Assembly: GCA_023101725.1 (NCBI GenBank) | Contig: JALJCO010001098.1 | Location: forward strand, 62,001-126,000 | Reading direction: 5' to 3' | Origin: Atherinomorus stipes | Taxonomy: Eukaryota > Chordata > Actinopteri > Atheriniformes > Atherinidae | Length of the DNA: 64,000 bases | Shown: piece by piece, positions 23,786 through 36,895 of the stretch | Position numbering within the stretch: the first letter of the stretch is position 1 | Layout: each line of letters opens with the position of its first letter | The notes under the pieces: model-generated | Seen by the model: the letters and a program-made list of their open reading frames with translations, nothing else | What the model was told of the DNA's origin: nothing | The model's database searches: none | Position numbers and translations under genes: made by a program

Positions 23786-23973
23786 TTAAAGGGGAACAAT
23801 CTGGGCCTATTTTCTAGTATGAAATAAGTTAATTTACTCACCCAGACAGTTTTGGTGCAACTTGAATTCCATCAGGAGATATTTAGATCCACTCGAGATC
23901 AGCGTATGTGCGATAGAATGACAGTGATGGGGCAACCGTGTCCAGCATCTAAATAAGTATATATATAGTATAT

Positions 23974-24017
<44 letters not shown>

Positions 24018-24150
24018 CTGCCACAAACTCCTTCATTTCACCAATGTTTTGCTACAAAACTTTGGTTGGACCCCCCTGTGTGATCGAAGCGGCTATTTTG
24101 TGGTGATTCGTCCATATTTACAGACTTTTTTTTACTGCAACAGCTTTGAT
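23786..24150. repeat. TTAA-initiated dispersed repeat with a long (TA)n tract
   Basis: Starts TTAAAGGGGAACAATCTGGG, a beginning shared in style with other TTAA-target fish repeats in this window (45947, 49838, 55350). A (TA)n microsatellite at 23958-24013 splits it. The tail contains GGACCCCCCTGTGTGATCG. Confidence 0.45.
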
Positions 24151-25085
24151 GACGTCACTATTATGTATGTATTTTGTAAATTTCACAAAAACTTTACATT
24201 TGCAGTTAAACAGAGCAGCTAAACTGATTTTGATCGTACACGCAACAATTATAATAAAGCTCTCTAATCTAATCTAGTCAAATCCAATTTATCCGTTCTT
24301 CCACAGGCAAGTTCAGCATTGATCACTCAGATGTTCAACGTCTCACTATGTTCCCGATCACATCCAGATTTGATGTGTCACTACATTAATCAACACATTT
24401 AATACTTTCAATTTGGCCAAAAATACTGGTAATATGGGAAGCTGTGATGGCAGGAGTCATCGTTCATTAGTTTGTAGACAGTCATGCAAAACGACACCAC
24501 AAGTTTGATTCCCACCCAGCAGAACATTTTTAAACCATTCATTCATATTCACATATACAATTTCCTCTCACTTGTGAATAGTTAGGATTAGAACTGAAAT
24601 GAATAAATAGAATTATATTTTACTAAATATTCTACATCATCATTATCAACTGAGACATTATCATTATCTATTGTCTGCCTATGGATGCTACCGGGTCGTA
24701 GGTTCATTCTGCTGAAGACTGAACCATCTCAACATCCATTCAGCCTCTAGAGTGTGTCAAAATTTGTGCAGTGTAGCCATCTTAGTCACATTAATGCGGA
24801 TAACGCTGTGCATGTGTAGGTGTAGGGCTTTTATCTCCCAAATGTCTGACTTCATATTACACGCTCATTGTCCCCTTACCTGAGCTCAGAGAAGAATGAG
24901 GCCAGGATAAAAATCCAATTAGAGGTAGAGAGGGTGGGTCTCCATCTCTGACTGGCTACAATCCACAGTCTACACCCTGTTGTGTGTTGGTTTGAAATTG
25001 TGACTTGTGCATGATAGAAATCCAGAATCCATTATAACTATCATGACTAATAATAACTAAACTGCTAACAAGTTTATTATGGACA
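24151..25085. other. no gene or repeat recognised
   Basis: AT-rich sequence with short frames only. Confidence 0.5.
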
Positions 25086-25087
25086 TC

Positions 25088-25557
25088 AGGGTTGGCTCTA
25101 ATATGGCCGATATGGACGTCCATATAAGAGAGAAAATGTAATAATTTGGAGACCGATACATCGTCCGGCCGACATTTGGGTTTTTTGCTGGTATCGGCCG
25201 ACACAGTACGTCAGATGTGTTGGCTGATACCCACTTGGCATAATTTACAGACTTTTTCAAATGTATATTTATTCCAAGTTTAATGTTTCTATTTAATAAT
25301 AGTTTACAAGTGCACTGTTTCTTTACATATATATATATATATATATTATTATATTTTTAGGCGCTTTGTTTGTTTTTTTATATTAAGAGTTGTAAAATTA
25401 CTTTTCATTGTACCCTTCATTATATTAATTTGGGAGTCAAGTGCAGTATCGGTCCCAAATATCGGCAGGTTGTATTGGTCATTGGCTAAGGCTGATTAGA
25501 AAATATCAATATCGGTATCAGCCCTAAAAAAAATCTATATCAGTCGACCCCTAATTT
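25088..25557 (+). repeat. TATCGGC-family repeat A, copy 2
   Basis: The left end GGGTTGGCTCTAATATGGCC and the right end CTATATCAGTCGACCCCTA give loose inverted termini. Internal GGTATCGGCCGACAC and CAATATCGGTATCAGCCC. A (TA)n tract lies at 25326-25346. The right half matches 8600-8760. Confidence 0.6.
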
Positions 25558-28500
25558 GGGTGCACTGCACGCATTATAAATTTTGTTGGTGCACCCAAAT
25601 GAAAAAGTTGCACCACTGCAACCATTGACAAAGTTAGTCTGGAAGCCAGCTACTGAATGGATTTTCATAGACGTTTGAACATAAAGTCATTATCCACCTA
25701 CAGTGGAGTCTGGACACAGCCTTGGCTTCATAAATGCAAAACACAATACTATTCCAGCCAGTCAGTATTAGGAGTTGTTCATGCCCATGCACAGGGCAGT
25801 GGGTTTAGTTTTCTGATACACTGTGAGGAAGTAAAATGGGAGCACATAAAGAAAAATCCTCTCTCATTTCCAACAGAAAACTGCTGAAAAACATTTACAC
25901 ATCTGTCAAAGTCCTATTCAGTTATGAAAAGGGTCGATATCTTAGTAGTAAGGTTGAAGGAAAGCAGGAAATACTTTAAATACAAGTATTTAAAACTTTT
26001 AAAGGAAAACAATCATTTTAAAGCAGGTATTCTACTGATTTCAGTCATTACATAGCACAAAAGTCTCATAACTGGCTTTAGTGCAATCAACTGATGAACA
26101 TGAAGGAGTGAGCTGTGTTCACCTCGATGTAAAAGTGATCTTGGTCCATTTTCCCGAGGTGAGCGTGGTGATCATTTAGTGGTGGCTCATATTCTTCCAC
26201 CTAAGTGAGAATCCAAATCCAAAATTTAAACATGCTCCCAAGAAATCTTAAAATCAAACAAGGAATAAAGTTTGATCCATTTTATTCACAATGACCTAAA
26301 TTCTCCACATACAAGTATGACACAGTAGGAATTAAAAGTAATATAATTTTTACCCCTAATATTTATTTTGTTCAAACAGAACAAAACACAAAAATGTTTT
26401 ATAATAACAATAATAATAAAAATCATTATTATCATTATTATTATTATAGGTTTTTTTTGTAAGGGACAACTCACAATAATGAACATACAGAAAAAATGTA
26501 AAAATGCCGGATTTTGCAGGAAGCTAAGGTCCATCACAGTAATAATAATAAAATAAACTATAAATAAGAATGCAACAAAACAGTTTAAAAGTCAAATCAT
26601 AAATTCATAATAATTTTTCAACAATAAATTTACACTTTATTTCCCTTTAAACATTACTAGTAATAAATATACATAAATTCCTGCATTCAATGTTAGAATT
26701 AAAAGTTAATATATTCAATGACATTCATGAAATACAATAATATATTATTGGAAATGGCAGCCAGTTGAAAGGCAGATCTGTTCAGAGTAAACATTTGTCC
26801 AGCATCTCAGTTGGTATTAATTGTTGTATCTATGAAATGGTTATGTACAAAGCCATTATGTTGTAAATAAAGGTGATGTTTAAAAACAAACAAAAACATT
26901 TGTCCAGCATCAAAATCAATATTGTTTGACTTTTTTTGTGTTTTTCTTTTTTTAAATTACAATCTCATTTAAAGAAAGAAACTTAATTTCCATAAACTAT
27001 ACTTTAGCATTGTCAGAGTAAAAAGACAAGTTCAATTGAAGAAAGGTGAAGAAACGTGATGGAAACTTCGGCTGCCAGAGGAGGACGGACAATATGCTAA
27101 TTAACAGTGTTAGCCACAAAGCTTTACTCACCTACGCTTTCAGAAATGCTAAACTTGTCATTTACGCCTCCTGGAAAGCTGTTACTGCTTCGTTTCGAAG
27201 TTGAAAATTAAAGTAAGCAAAGGAATATCAACAGAACCGCTTCAGCTGAGTAATGTTATCACTTCTCTTGGCAGTTTTCAGCAACGTCGCCCTGTTAAGC
27301 TTCCAACGGAGAAAGGGGCGGGCCTTATTCCGTTCCTCCAATAGCAAGCTTTCAATTCCCGAATGGACCAATAAGAGTAAAGTTTGAGTAGAATAATTTT
27401 GATTGACAGATTTTTTTCAACAGTAACAAACCCGTTTTTTTTTTTTTTTTTTTTTTAATCCTCAGAAGATACAAGAATTATATACACACTACTTAAATAA
27501 AGTTAGCGATATTTGGCTTTTTGTTTGACAGAATGCATCTAAAATGGATTATAACCGTAATTTTAATCTTCTCTTAACTGTAGAATCTCAGTATTTTAGT
27601 ATTTATTGCACAATATGCTGTTAAAATTGGCCTTAAAGAAATCCAAAAGAAAGTATCTGAACCATGAATTGTCAAATTAATTATTTGTTCTTATGACAGC
27701 TTGTATTTAAAAGTCCTCTCAGTCATATTCTTCTAAAAAAACCAAGGCAACACATGAAGCACAATATATTGACACATTAATTTGACATTTTTTGTTGTAT
27801 TCCCACCACTGTTTTAGCTCTGTCCCTTAAAAACAAACAAACAAACAAAAAAGAAACAATAAATTGTTTGAAATAGGGGAACTGCCATTGCATTGTTATA
27901 CCTAAATACCCTACATTCATAATATAATCTCAGCGGTGATAACTTGAATGGGGGGAAACAGCAGGAGCATGAGGTATCAGGGCTGGGTTAACAGATAACC
28001 AACCTGAGTGACAATCTGCACAACACAGAAATTATACTGAATTCTTTTCACATTTTTATGAGGGGATTGTGTCTGTTTGTTTACAGAGGCACAGCTTAAT
28101 GACAACATCTCAGATCCCTCCATTTATACTTTATACACCCACTAACATGTCATTAAGTTGACATTTCTTTTAGTGCTGATGGAGTTTATGATCATAAAGT
28201 GCCAGCATGTTTATGTGCCGGGGGACTTTGGAGCCAGTTGGCGTCTTCCATAATAACAAGCCCCAATTACAAAGCCAGAAAGCTGACGTCTGAGAGAAAC
28301 AGGATTTCTAGCCTGTCTCTGTTTGCCTTCTCCGTATGGAGGACTCAACAATAAAGTTGGCTTCAATTTTCTATTGTGATGTCAGCTATAGCAGGACAGT
28401 TATGTAGTTCTTGCTCTGACAGCCCATCTCGTCTTCTCAGCCTCATGTCACTGTAGGTTTGCAAACTAGCCGCCTCAAGTTTGGACTTTGCTATGGCATG

Positions 28501-29240
28501 GAAACTGTTTGATAAAGTTTTACAAATGGTCTATTTCTGCCTCAGCAACCAGAACAAGACATCAGCTGCTGGAAAAAGAAAGAAAAAAATGGTCTAATAA
28601 TATACTGCAAATCAATAAAATAGTATTTTCAACTAGAAACTGTCAAGCCAATGATACAAAAACTCCATAACAACACCAGAAGAGTTTGCAGCTATAAATT
28701 CAACCTATTTTACCACAAAGTTTCATGATTTTGGGTTACACTGGCTTGATCTCAGCTGTTGCTTTCAAGATTTTGGATCATTTTTTCACCATGATTGTTT
28801 TTAAAACTATAGTGTCTAAGAATTACTGGCTTCAGCTGCTGAGCACAGTTCAGAATGGGCACAATCTTCCCAAACAGGCTGGTCATGAACAAGCATTTTC
28901 TGGGTGGGCCAATTTAACTTTTGAGGCTGAAAGTTTATTTATTGGTCTGACTGGTCCCTAAAACACAGTGGAGAAGCAGCCCAACAGACACTCGGCCGGC
29001 CCACTCAAATTCTAAAACTCCTCTGTGATCTCTGGTTAACTGGTTGTGTTCACTGGTTAAAACAAGACTTATTAATACAGTATGAGTTCTTTTACAGTAT
29101 GTCTTCCTGAACTTAATCATTTAAATAAAGGTTAGGAAATGATTTTTAGCCATTATTTATCAACATTAACAGTCAGTCAGCAGATTTCTGATCATCCTTA
29201 TTAACCTGTTAGCTGGGTACAGCTGGGTACTTAGGTCTAA
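25558..29240. other. no gene recognised; simple repeats only
   Basis: (AAT/ATT)n at 26401-26450, T-run at 27436-27456, and GGGGCGGGCCTTATTCCG at 27315 in otherwise AT-rich sequence. Confidence 0.45.
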
Positions 29241-29244
29241 ATTA

Positions 29245-30416
29245 GAGATGTCTGATATGATCGGCCTAAAAATATTACCGACTGATACTGACATTGGTTT
29301 TTACTTTTTATTTTGTTAATGACACAACAAAGACTTCTGGCCATGCATCATTAATGCATAAACAACTTACACAATGTCAGCGCAATGCCTGTAAATGATC
29401 ATAAATATCATAAATGAGAAGGACAAGGATGTTTTGTGGATTTATTCCACCCAGATGCCCGAAATGAACTCTCAGTGAGATACGGCTATTTTAAGATCTT
29501 TGCCCTCAGGGCAGAATATAATTGTCTCAAGCCTAGAGCGCATTCTTGTGGCATGAGACGGTAATGTTAACTCTTTGTCATGTCAATAAGTATCAATTAT
29601 CATCTTAAAATATCTTAACTTAAAAAAGGTGAAAGAAGTATGAAAAAAGTGTGACTCATCTGACTCTTCAACTACTTCTTCTCTCACTCAAAAAGTCGAA
29701 ATATGAGAGATTTTATACAATCTCACAGTTGTTTCTATAGATCGTATCGGTATGGCAAGCCTCTTCAACATTTAATAGCAATATTTGACTATCCGGAACA
29801 AACATTATAGATATCTACACTGTTATTCTGGCTAGGTAAAAATATTTTATAGATATACTGAAAAAACAAACAGATATTTTTAAATAAGGATGTTTGGACA
29901 TATCTCTAACTGGAATTGTGGATATCCTTAATCTGGTTATAGAAATCTGTAAACGGAATTGTGGATATCCATAATCTGGATATAGATATCCTTAATCTAA
30001 TTGAGGATATGCATAATTCTGGTGTAGATATCTTTAAATAGAATTGAGGATATCCATAATTCAGGTGCAGATATCTGCAATGTGAGTTGTGGATATCTTA
30101 AACTTGATTATGGCTATCTGTAATGACAAACCCCACACACATCGATGGGGAAAGTGATGTCATTTGTCCAAGTAAAAATGGAGTTGTGGATAACGTAAAT
30201 TACAATTGTGTTAGAAAGAATGTCATTGTTAAAATTTGTAATGTCATTTTTTAATAAGAAGGATTGAATTAGAGATATCTGAAATACATATCCAGCTTAG
30301 CTTTGAAATGTTAACACGGCCTGCCATAGCATCGGCTGATATTGGAAATTAAGAGTTGGACAGTATTGGTATATCGGATATCTGTGAAAAGCCAACATTG
30401 AACATCCCAAGTCTAA
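29245..30416 (+). repeat. GATATCGG-family repeat B, copy 2, carrying a GATATC-rich array
   Basis: Left end AGATGTCTGATATGATCGGC, right end GGATATCTGTGAAAAG then CATTGAACATCC. Left material (CAGATGCCCGAAATGAACTC, TTTGCCCTCAGGGCAG) matches 9160-9230 of copy 1. The interior from about 29880 to 30130 is a degenerate tandem array. Confidence 0.6.
29880..30130. repeat. degenerate tandem array of GATATC palindromes
   Basis: Successive units of GAATTGTGGATATCC, ATAATCTGGATATAGATATC, AATTGAGGATATGCATAATT, GGTGTAGATATC and so on, roughly every 40-50 bases. Many units contain the self-complementary GATATC. Confidence 0.65.
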
Positions 30417-30419
30417 TTG

Positions 30420-31440
30420 GTTAAAGGCGACTCTTAATAAAACACATTGTTTATTATTTAGGCAACACTTTTGTCCATATGCTGCACTGATACAACTGTT
30501 TGTCACTTTGTCAGAGAATCATTTTTGACCTGTTGTGTTGAAATAAGAAATCCGCCATCAATCCTGTTGTTGAACCTGGTTGGATAACATCTGAAGGGAA
30601 GAGGAGGCAGCAGACACAGAGACACTGTTACATCGTCTAGGAACAGTTTTCCTCTGATCCATCATTTCTCACGTCTCTTCTTCCCAGTTTCTTTCTCCAT
30701 CAAGCACACAGTAGGATGGCGAATGCTGCTTTGATATTCATCGCTGTGTATGGATGTTTATTTTATTTTTGGAAGTATTAAATGTGTCTACTCTCACTGG
30801 TTCCTGCTGACTCACTGCACAGTTTGAGGAGTCGCACTGATATTCATATTTAAGAGAGTACCAAGATTTGTGGTGTACATTATCGTGTTTGGACCTGTCT
30901 GGGCCAAAATGCCACAACTGATTTTTTCATTCCTGCCCACCTGTGCTTCCAGGTATAAACATGTTTCCATCTGTGAGAAGATCCAGTGGCCTCAGTGCAG
31001 CGATGAGTAACTGCACTGCAGGTAACTACTTCAACAGTGTACATGTGTACTGTCTTCTTATATATGTCTTCTAAGGCGTTACTTATCCCAGACCATACTT
31101 TAGCACTTGTTATCTTAAAATGACAAATCTTTTGATTAATTTAATTTGTACACCACAAATGAAAAGGAGTCAGAAGAAGATAATCGTACTGTATGCCTGC
31201 CCCTTTCTGTACATAAAATTCCATTAGGCACCCAAAATGACACCAAATCACATAGTACGTAAGAGAAAAGAAAATTTCGTATCTTCATTTGTTCTTAAAA
31301 TACGCAAGAGTTTTAGTTTTTCAAAAAACATTTTCATAGACAGAAGAAAACTTGTAACTGCAACAGAAATACATACTTAGTTTAAAGTTAACCGAACAAA
31401 CCAGGGTTTAAAGTCCAACCAGCATCTGCTCTCCTTCTCT
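30420..31440. other. no gene or repeat recognised
   Basis: AT-rich sequence; short frames only. Confidence 0.45.
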
Positions 31441-31444
31441 TCTA

Positions 31445-31936
31445 CAGATCTGGGCATGAAAAAGTTCCCCTTTCAGTTGACTGCCAGCCACTTCCCAGCC
31501 ACTTGTCTGCTAATGGGCTATATGCACGGTTCCACTACTTCCTGAACTTCAGACAGTACCTTTGCTTCCTGTCTTTCATTATTGGACAAACTGATTAATC
31601 CAGGTGTGTATGATCTCAATAACTGTCCAAACGCACCTGGATTAATCAGTTTTTCCAATAATGAAAGACAGGAAGCAAAGTTGCTGTCTGAAATTCAGGA
31701 AGTAGTGGAACCGTGCATATAGCCCATTCAGTCGCACAGAGAAACACCCAGGGAAATGATTGTAGAGCATAAATGAATGCCCGGAACAAGGATGTTTCCA
31801 CACGCCAAGTTTGGACACCGTGCGTGATGCCGTATTTGCGGGACAAGTCGTTCAGCCAGTGATAGTGCAGTAATGGTGCACCATGAGAGGACCACTTCTG
31901 GCAGAAAAAGGAGGAACTTTTTCATGCCCAGATCTG
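31445..31936 (-). mobile_element. TA-flanked MITE, copy 2, interrupted by another element
   Basis: Same ends as the copy at 12767 (CAGATCTGGGCATGAAAAAG), flanked by TA at 31443-31444 and 31937-31938, in the opposite orientation. Removing the 211-bp insert and its 2-bp duplication leaves 279 bp, close to the 288 bp of copy 1. Confidence 0.82.
31515..31725. mobile_element. 211-bp hairpin element inserted inside the MITE
   Basis: Near-perfect inverted arms of about 90 bp starting GGGCTATATGCACGGTTCC, with a short loop around 31604-31630. AT is repeated at both edges (31513-31514, 31726-31727). The uninterrupted MITE at 12767 reads GATTGAATTAG where this copy reads GACTGA-AT-insert-AT-TAG, on the minus strand. 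The superfamily is not known to me. Confidence 0.8.
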
Positions 31937-32056
31937 TAGCTCAAACAAGTTCTGGAAATGACCTGGGAAACTCTTTGCTCTTCATATTATGTTAAAGTCT
32001 GAAGCTTGACTAAGTCCATGTGGCCCCACGGTGAGTAGACATAAATGCAGACATAA

Positions 32057-32226
32057 AGGCCGTAGTCCTGCAGGTTTTCATTTTTCCTGCTCCGACACAC
32101 CTGACTCAAATTAAATGGGTCCGACAGCCTGAAATTCTGCACAATTTCTTATTAATTCAAGTCAGGTTGGAGCAAAGACACAGTGAAAACCTGCAGGATT
32201 GTGGCCTTTGAGGACCGGAGCTGTTC
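32057..32226. repeat. hAT MITE (188-bp family) copy lacking clean ends
   Basis: GTCCTGCAGGTTTTCATTTT, GACACACCTGACTCAAATTA and GGCCTTTGAGGACCGGAGCT correspond to the family consensus; the CAGGG termini are decayed. Confidence 0.6.
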
Positions 32227-32229
32227 AAA

Positions 32230-33590
32230 GAGATTAAAAAGTCATTTCAGAAAAGTATTTAAATACCAATAAAAAACCCCTACCCTATGTCACTATCTCT
32301 ATGCTTAAGATTGATCGTGCGTCATGGTTACTTGGCAACAGAGATATCCGTCGGGCTGACTGGTCAGCGTGCACGGCTCTCTCAGTTTTAAAGTTATATT
32401 CTAAATATTGTTCCCATTTTCAGCTCTAGGTATGTTTTCCTAGAGAAATAAGTGTGGGCCAAACCAAAAACGCTTGAGCTTTCTGACTTTATTGATGTTT
32501 ACGTAAATAGATTTACTTAAATGCAGGCTGCCTTTTATATCAACCGTTACCAGCATGCAATTACTTACACTAAAGAAGCCACTTAAAACTTTGAATGCCA
32601 TGACTTAACTTAAAGATGGAGAAAGAGGAGTGATTGGCAAGATTAAGAGAAATAGAAAGAGCCTGTGATTAAGAGATGTGAGAAAGGGGGAAAAATGAAA
32701 TACCAAGACAGAAGGATTTGTGTAAGGCAGAGAGGTAGATTCAAAGAGATTAAGACAGTCAGATTGACGGAGGGAGAGTGAATCAATGAGCTAGTCGATA
32801 GTGAGTGGGAGCGATGTGATGAGAGAGAAAAATGGCATTGAATAGCAGGAGGAAGAAAACGCCCCCTGTTGTGTTGGAGTCCTGCTGAGAAAAATTGGCC
32901 CCTGAGAAAATGAGAATCTGCAGCACTCGACAAGTGACTGATGAAGCCTGTTTTATTATGTCTTATCATAGGAAACAGGTACATATTCAAGATAGTGCGG
33001 TGACACTTATTCTCCCCGCGATCCACAGGAAAATAATAAGGTAATAGAAGTTCCGCGTTTGATTCGTGGAAATACAGAGCGCTCGGTGCAATAAATCCTC
33101 AATGTCAGAGGAAGATTAATCATTTCTGTGCTTGACAGACAGACAGGTGGATTGAGGATTGATGGACAGAATATAACACGGAAGCAGAAGGCCTGAGACT
33201 GTTATAGCTAAAGGATAATTACCCGAAACACCTTTTTAGACAAGTAGTATTATAAAGAATAAAGGAATTAAACACTTTCAATGACTTACTGCTGAAAATA
33301 AGCAGTTTTGTGCTAACATTGTCTAAAAGTGTTATAGAAGATGCTTCTCTCAACAATCTTTGCAATATTCAGTAAAATTGGGTTCACTTCCCCATACGCT
33401 ATGATTAATTAAAAGCTTTAAATATATAAATATTATTATACATCAGCTGTAATGGGGCTGAAAAAACCTCCGCCAATCATCTCTGCATTCCTTAACTTTT
33501 TAATTTGTTTACTGGCTCGTCAATCATTTTTACTACCATAGTAATTGACAGTCAGTTCAATGGGTAAAAGGTGAGACTGATCAATGAGAC
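32230..33590. other. no gene recognised
   Basis: A 127-codon minus-strand frame at 32643-33026 is Ser/Leu/His rich without domains and is not called. Confidence 0.45.
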
Positions 33591-33594
33591 TGAT

Positions 33595-33915
33595 TGATTG
33601 GTGAGAGAACACTGCAACCCGGAAGCTGCGCGCAGCCACGCACTCGTCTGACGTTTACAGCAGGTAGCTAACATCATTTTGCGAGCAGTTAGCGACATTC
33701 AGACGACGACATCTGTTTTACTTGTGTTTGTGACATGATGGAGAATCTGTAGCTGCTGTCTGCTAAACACCAGAGTGGTTCGTGCTCGTTATTCTGTGGC
33801 CCGAGGAGGGAGCTGTGAATCTAGCAGGTTGGTCTTGCGCATGCGCATTATTCAAAAACTCGCTAACAGTCTCTGCTTTCTGAAATGCCGAAACATCTTC
33901 TATAGCGCCTTTAAG
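33595..33915. repeat. dispersed fish repeat ending in CGCCTTTAAG
   Basis: GAACACTGCAACCCGGAAGC, GCGAGCAGTTAGCGACATTC and TTGCGCATGCGCATTATTC are typical of a repeat type seen often in fish. The right end CTATAGCGCCTTTAA suggests a TTAA target. The left end is not clear. Confidence 0.4.
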
Positions 33916-33919
33916 ACTT

Positions 33920-36100
33920 CACCTCTAGGCCGAAATCTGGGCTGAAAACAAACCAAAACTGTACCCATTTGTTAATACGACTGTGTACATGTGTGAATGA
34001 TTGATTTATACCCCCTGTTGTGGGGTAAAGAGTATGCAAGTTCCTCTGTTTCAAGGGAAAACGGTTGTTGAACGCCGCAAAAGCTGCTGTTTACACACCG
34101 CTGAAAATGTCGTTTTTTCCACCATTCATTGAAATAATGATTTTATGGCACTTTTGGTATGAAAAACAGCATTTTTAACAGTGTTTTCGCAGTTAACGAC
34201 GTGAAAGATGTTGTTTTATAGCAAACATATTGTGGCCCTTTTAGCTTGACATACTATGCAACATGGCAGCCTTCAGTTCGGTGCCTCGCCACCTATGTAT
34301 TCATAAATAACTAATTTTAAGCACCAGAATGCTTTAATTGGGATGCAATTGAGTTTAGACTTCGGTAAAATCCATATTTATGGACGCAATACTTGATTTT
34401 TGCTAATAAAAGCAACATTAGTGACACACATGACCTTTGAGGAACAACCAAAGATTTAAGCTCTGACAGATCTGCTGTGATTTTATGAAAGCGTAACGCG
34501 TGTAGCGTCAAACCTCTGCTGTGGAAGAAACCCTGCGGTTTTCTCACCCAGGCTGTTACATTGTGTTGCTCTGTAACATGACAGTGATTTGAACTAAACC
34601 ATTTCTGATGTCAGAGCTTCACCTCATTCACTTTATATCTTTGTCAAAAGCAGAGCCCAGCAGGGACTGGGATGAACTTAACGATACGGTTAATTAGCCA
34701 CAAAAGTGAACAAATGCTCGCTGACAATGAGCTTGTCTCATCTCATCTCATCTGACAGGACGCATCAGAAGCTTCACTCAAAGAATAAAGAGTAAAGCTG
34801 CTACCTCAGAGCAGAAATATAAAAGCTTCAAAGAAGACACACTCACAGCTCATCTCTTCTTCTGCGGTTTGCTCACAATTTCATGTGGTTCCTCTTAAAA
34901 ACCAGAATTGGTTTGTCTCCTTTTCAAAGATTCGGCTCTTTTGACTCACCTTTCTTTGAAGAGTCGCTCTTTCGGCTCCATTCATTTAATATCACTGAAA
35001 GCTTTAATTTTAGTCTAATTTAGCAATTTTTTTTATTGTGAGCTTTATTCAAATTTATTTTTTTTTATCATAGCTACTTCATTTTTGTTTTTCTTTCATT
35101 AGAAAATAGTTTAATATTTTATGTAAAACTTTAAACGAACATGTGAGGAAAGAACCAAATAAAGTAGATAAAGGTCAAAGTCTGAACAGGATAAAATTTG
35201 CTCATTTCTCCATCTTTTTCCTGACACTCAGCATCCAAAGTACTCTTCCTTTTATTATCATTTTAAAAAAGACTGATTATCAAAATCAATACACACTGTA
35301 CCACTTTATTCTAAAGAGGAAAAGTGTTGGTATCGGTATAAAAATGCATGAAAGAGAACCAGAAGCGACTGTAATGGTATAAAATGCTGGTGGGAGAGCA
35401 GGTTAATCTGAACCTGCAGCAGGTGATCAATCAGAATCTCACAGATTTGTTTGGCCAGCTCATTTATTTTCAGCACAAACAACATCTGTCTGGAAAATTA
35501 GCGGTTCTGAATGAACTAAACAAATCCGCAAAGAGCAAAAAACAATGAAATGAACATAGCAGCTAAAACACAAGCTTAACCAACATTTACCCAACGTGTT
35601 ACTGGGAAAACTATTAGTTACAATCCAGTTGTTCTTTGCTCAGACAGTTTATTAGTTTCTGTTTTTATCTTTCTGTAAAGCTGAGTACTTAAAAGTGTGA
35701 GAAAAGGTTGAATGTGATGCTTCTGTGTTCACGAGGACGTCATTTCCAGCACTTTATCCTGTTTGTTTAGAAATCTGTTGTGGCCTGCAGTCAGGAATTT
35801 GTGAGTCTACTTTAAGCCAATCGGCATTCAACCAATGTGCAGCTTTTCAGAGGTTTGCACGTCTGTTTGTCTGCATTGAAATTCCGTCCATCTGCAGAGA
35901 CTGAGAGCTCCACAGATACGTCCCTCCGTCAGAGTAGAAAACATGCTCAACATTCCTCAGCAGAAAGGAAACTGTTGCTTTAATCCGCTCATGCATTGAT
36001 GCTCAGGGTGATGTGAATATGTGTGGGGCTATGAGCATGTTCACTCATCCCTCAGAAAATAACTATCGCTTCTCAGATTTACGATTTCTCAGCCTCGGGA
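33920..36100. other. no gene recognised; small hAT fragment
   Basis: GATTCGGCTCTTTTGACTC and GAGTCGCTCTTTCGGCTCC at 34930-34979 are a fragment of the family at 53414-54035. (TCATC)n-like run at 34738-34755. Otherwise unremarkable. Confidence 0.45.
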
Positions 36101-36101
36101 T

Positions 36102-36114
36102 GTTGCTAAGCAAC
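36102..36114. promoter_or_regulatory. perfect palindromic RFX X-box GTTGCTAAGCAAC
   Basis: Second symmetric X-box in the window. The spacing is the same as at 3336-3348, and again it lies outside recognised repeats. The site is visible; function is inference. Confidence 0.5.
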
Positions 36115-36563
36115 GGTAGCTCCAGGAATGTACTTAATAGATGTTGCTGTGCCATCAAAATGAGTCAGAAACAGATATTTTTTTAGGTCAGAAAGTTACA
36201 CAGAGCTACTTAAATGTTCAGTTTTTATTGTTTAACCTACTGTTTGAAGTAATATGTATCTATTTGTCTTCTGAATTAACCAATTAACTTATTTTGAAGC
36301 TTGTCCCTTCCAGGATCACAGCAGAATGATGGTACAGCTGCCAAGAGGAGCTCTGTAAGGCTCCTCTTAATACTCAAGTATTATGCTTTACTTCTAAATG
36401 AGTTTATTATTGCATTAACATATTAATGCATGACGTGCCAGGAGGGACAGAGGAAGGGAGAGAAGCAGAAAACATCCTACAGCCTCTGCAGAAAACACAG
36501 CAGACAATCATCAGGAGCACCTGCAGGAGGACAAACTGTGACAATCATGAACAACATAAGAAC

Positions 36564-36895
36564 AAGTATGTGTGTGTGTGCGTGCGTGTGTGTGAGTGGG
36601 CGCGTTTTTGCAACATTGTGGGGACCATGTTCCGGATTTTTAACATCACCCTGGGAACGTCTTGCCCTCGTGGGGGGTTGTGCCACGGGTACGAACCCCG
36701 TTTTGAGGGTCAAGATTAGGTTTTAGAGATTAAGTTACAATTAGGTTTTGGTTAGGATTAGGGCAAGGGTTAGGTTTAGGCAATCAGTTATGGGTGTTAG
36801 GTTTAGGGTAAGGGGCTGGGGAATGCATTATGTCAATGGATGTACCTCACAGGGATATATAAACAAACATGAGTGTGTGTGTGTGTAAATGCAGG
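36564..36895 (+). repeat. CA/TG-flanked repeat with telomere-like motifs, copy 2
   Basis: Flanked by (TG)n at 36566-36596 and 36871-36885. Contains GGGTTAGGTTTAGGCAATC and TTAGGTTTAGGGTAAGGGGC, with GTGGGGACC near the left. Opposite orientation to the copy at 9567. Confidence 0.7.

Noticed and set aside
32643..33026. 127-codon minus-strand frame
   Set aside because: Composition follows purine-rich DNA (GAGAGA-type) on the other strand; no family similarity.
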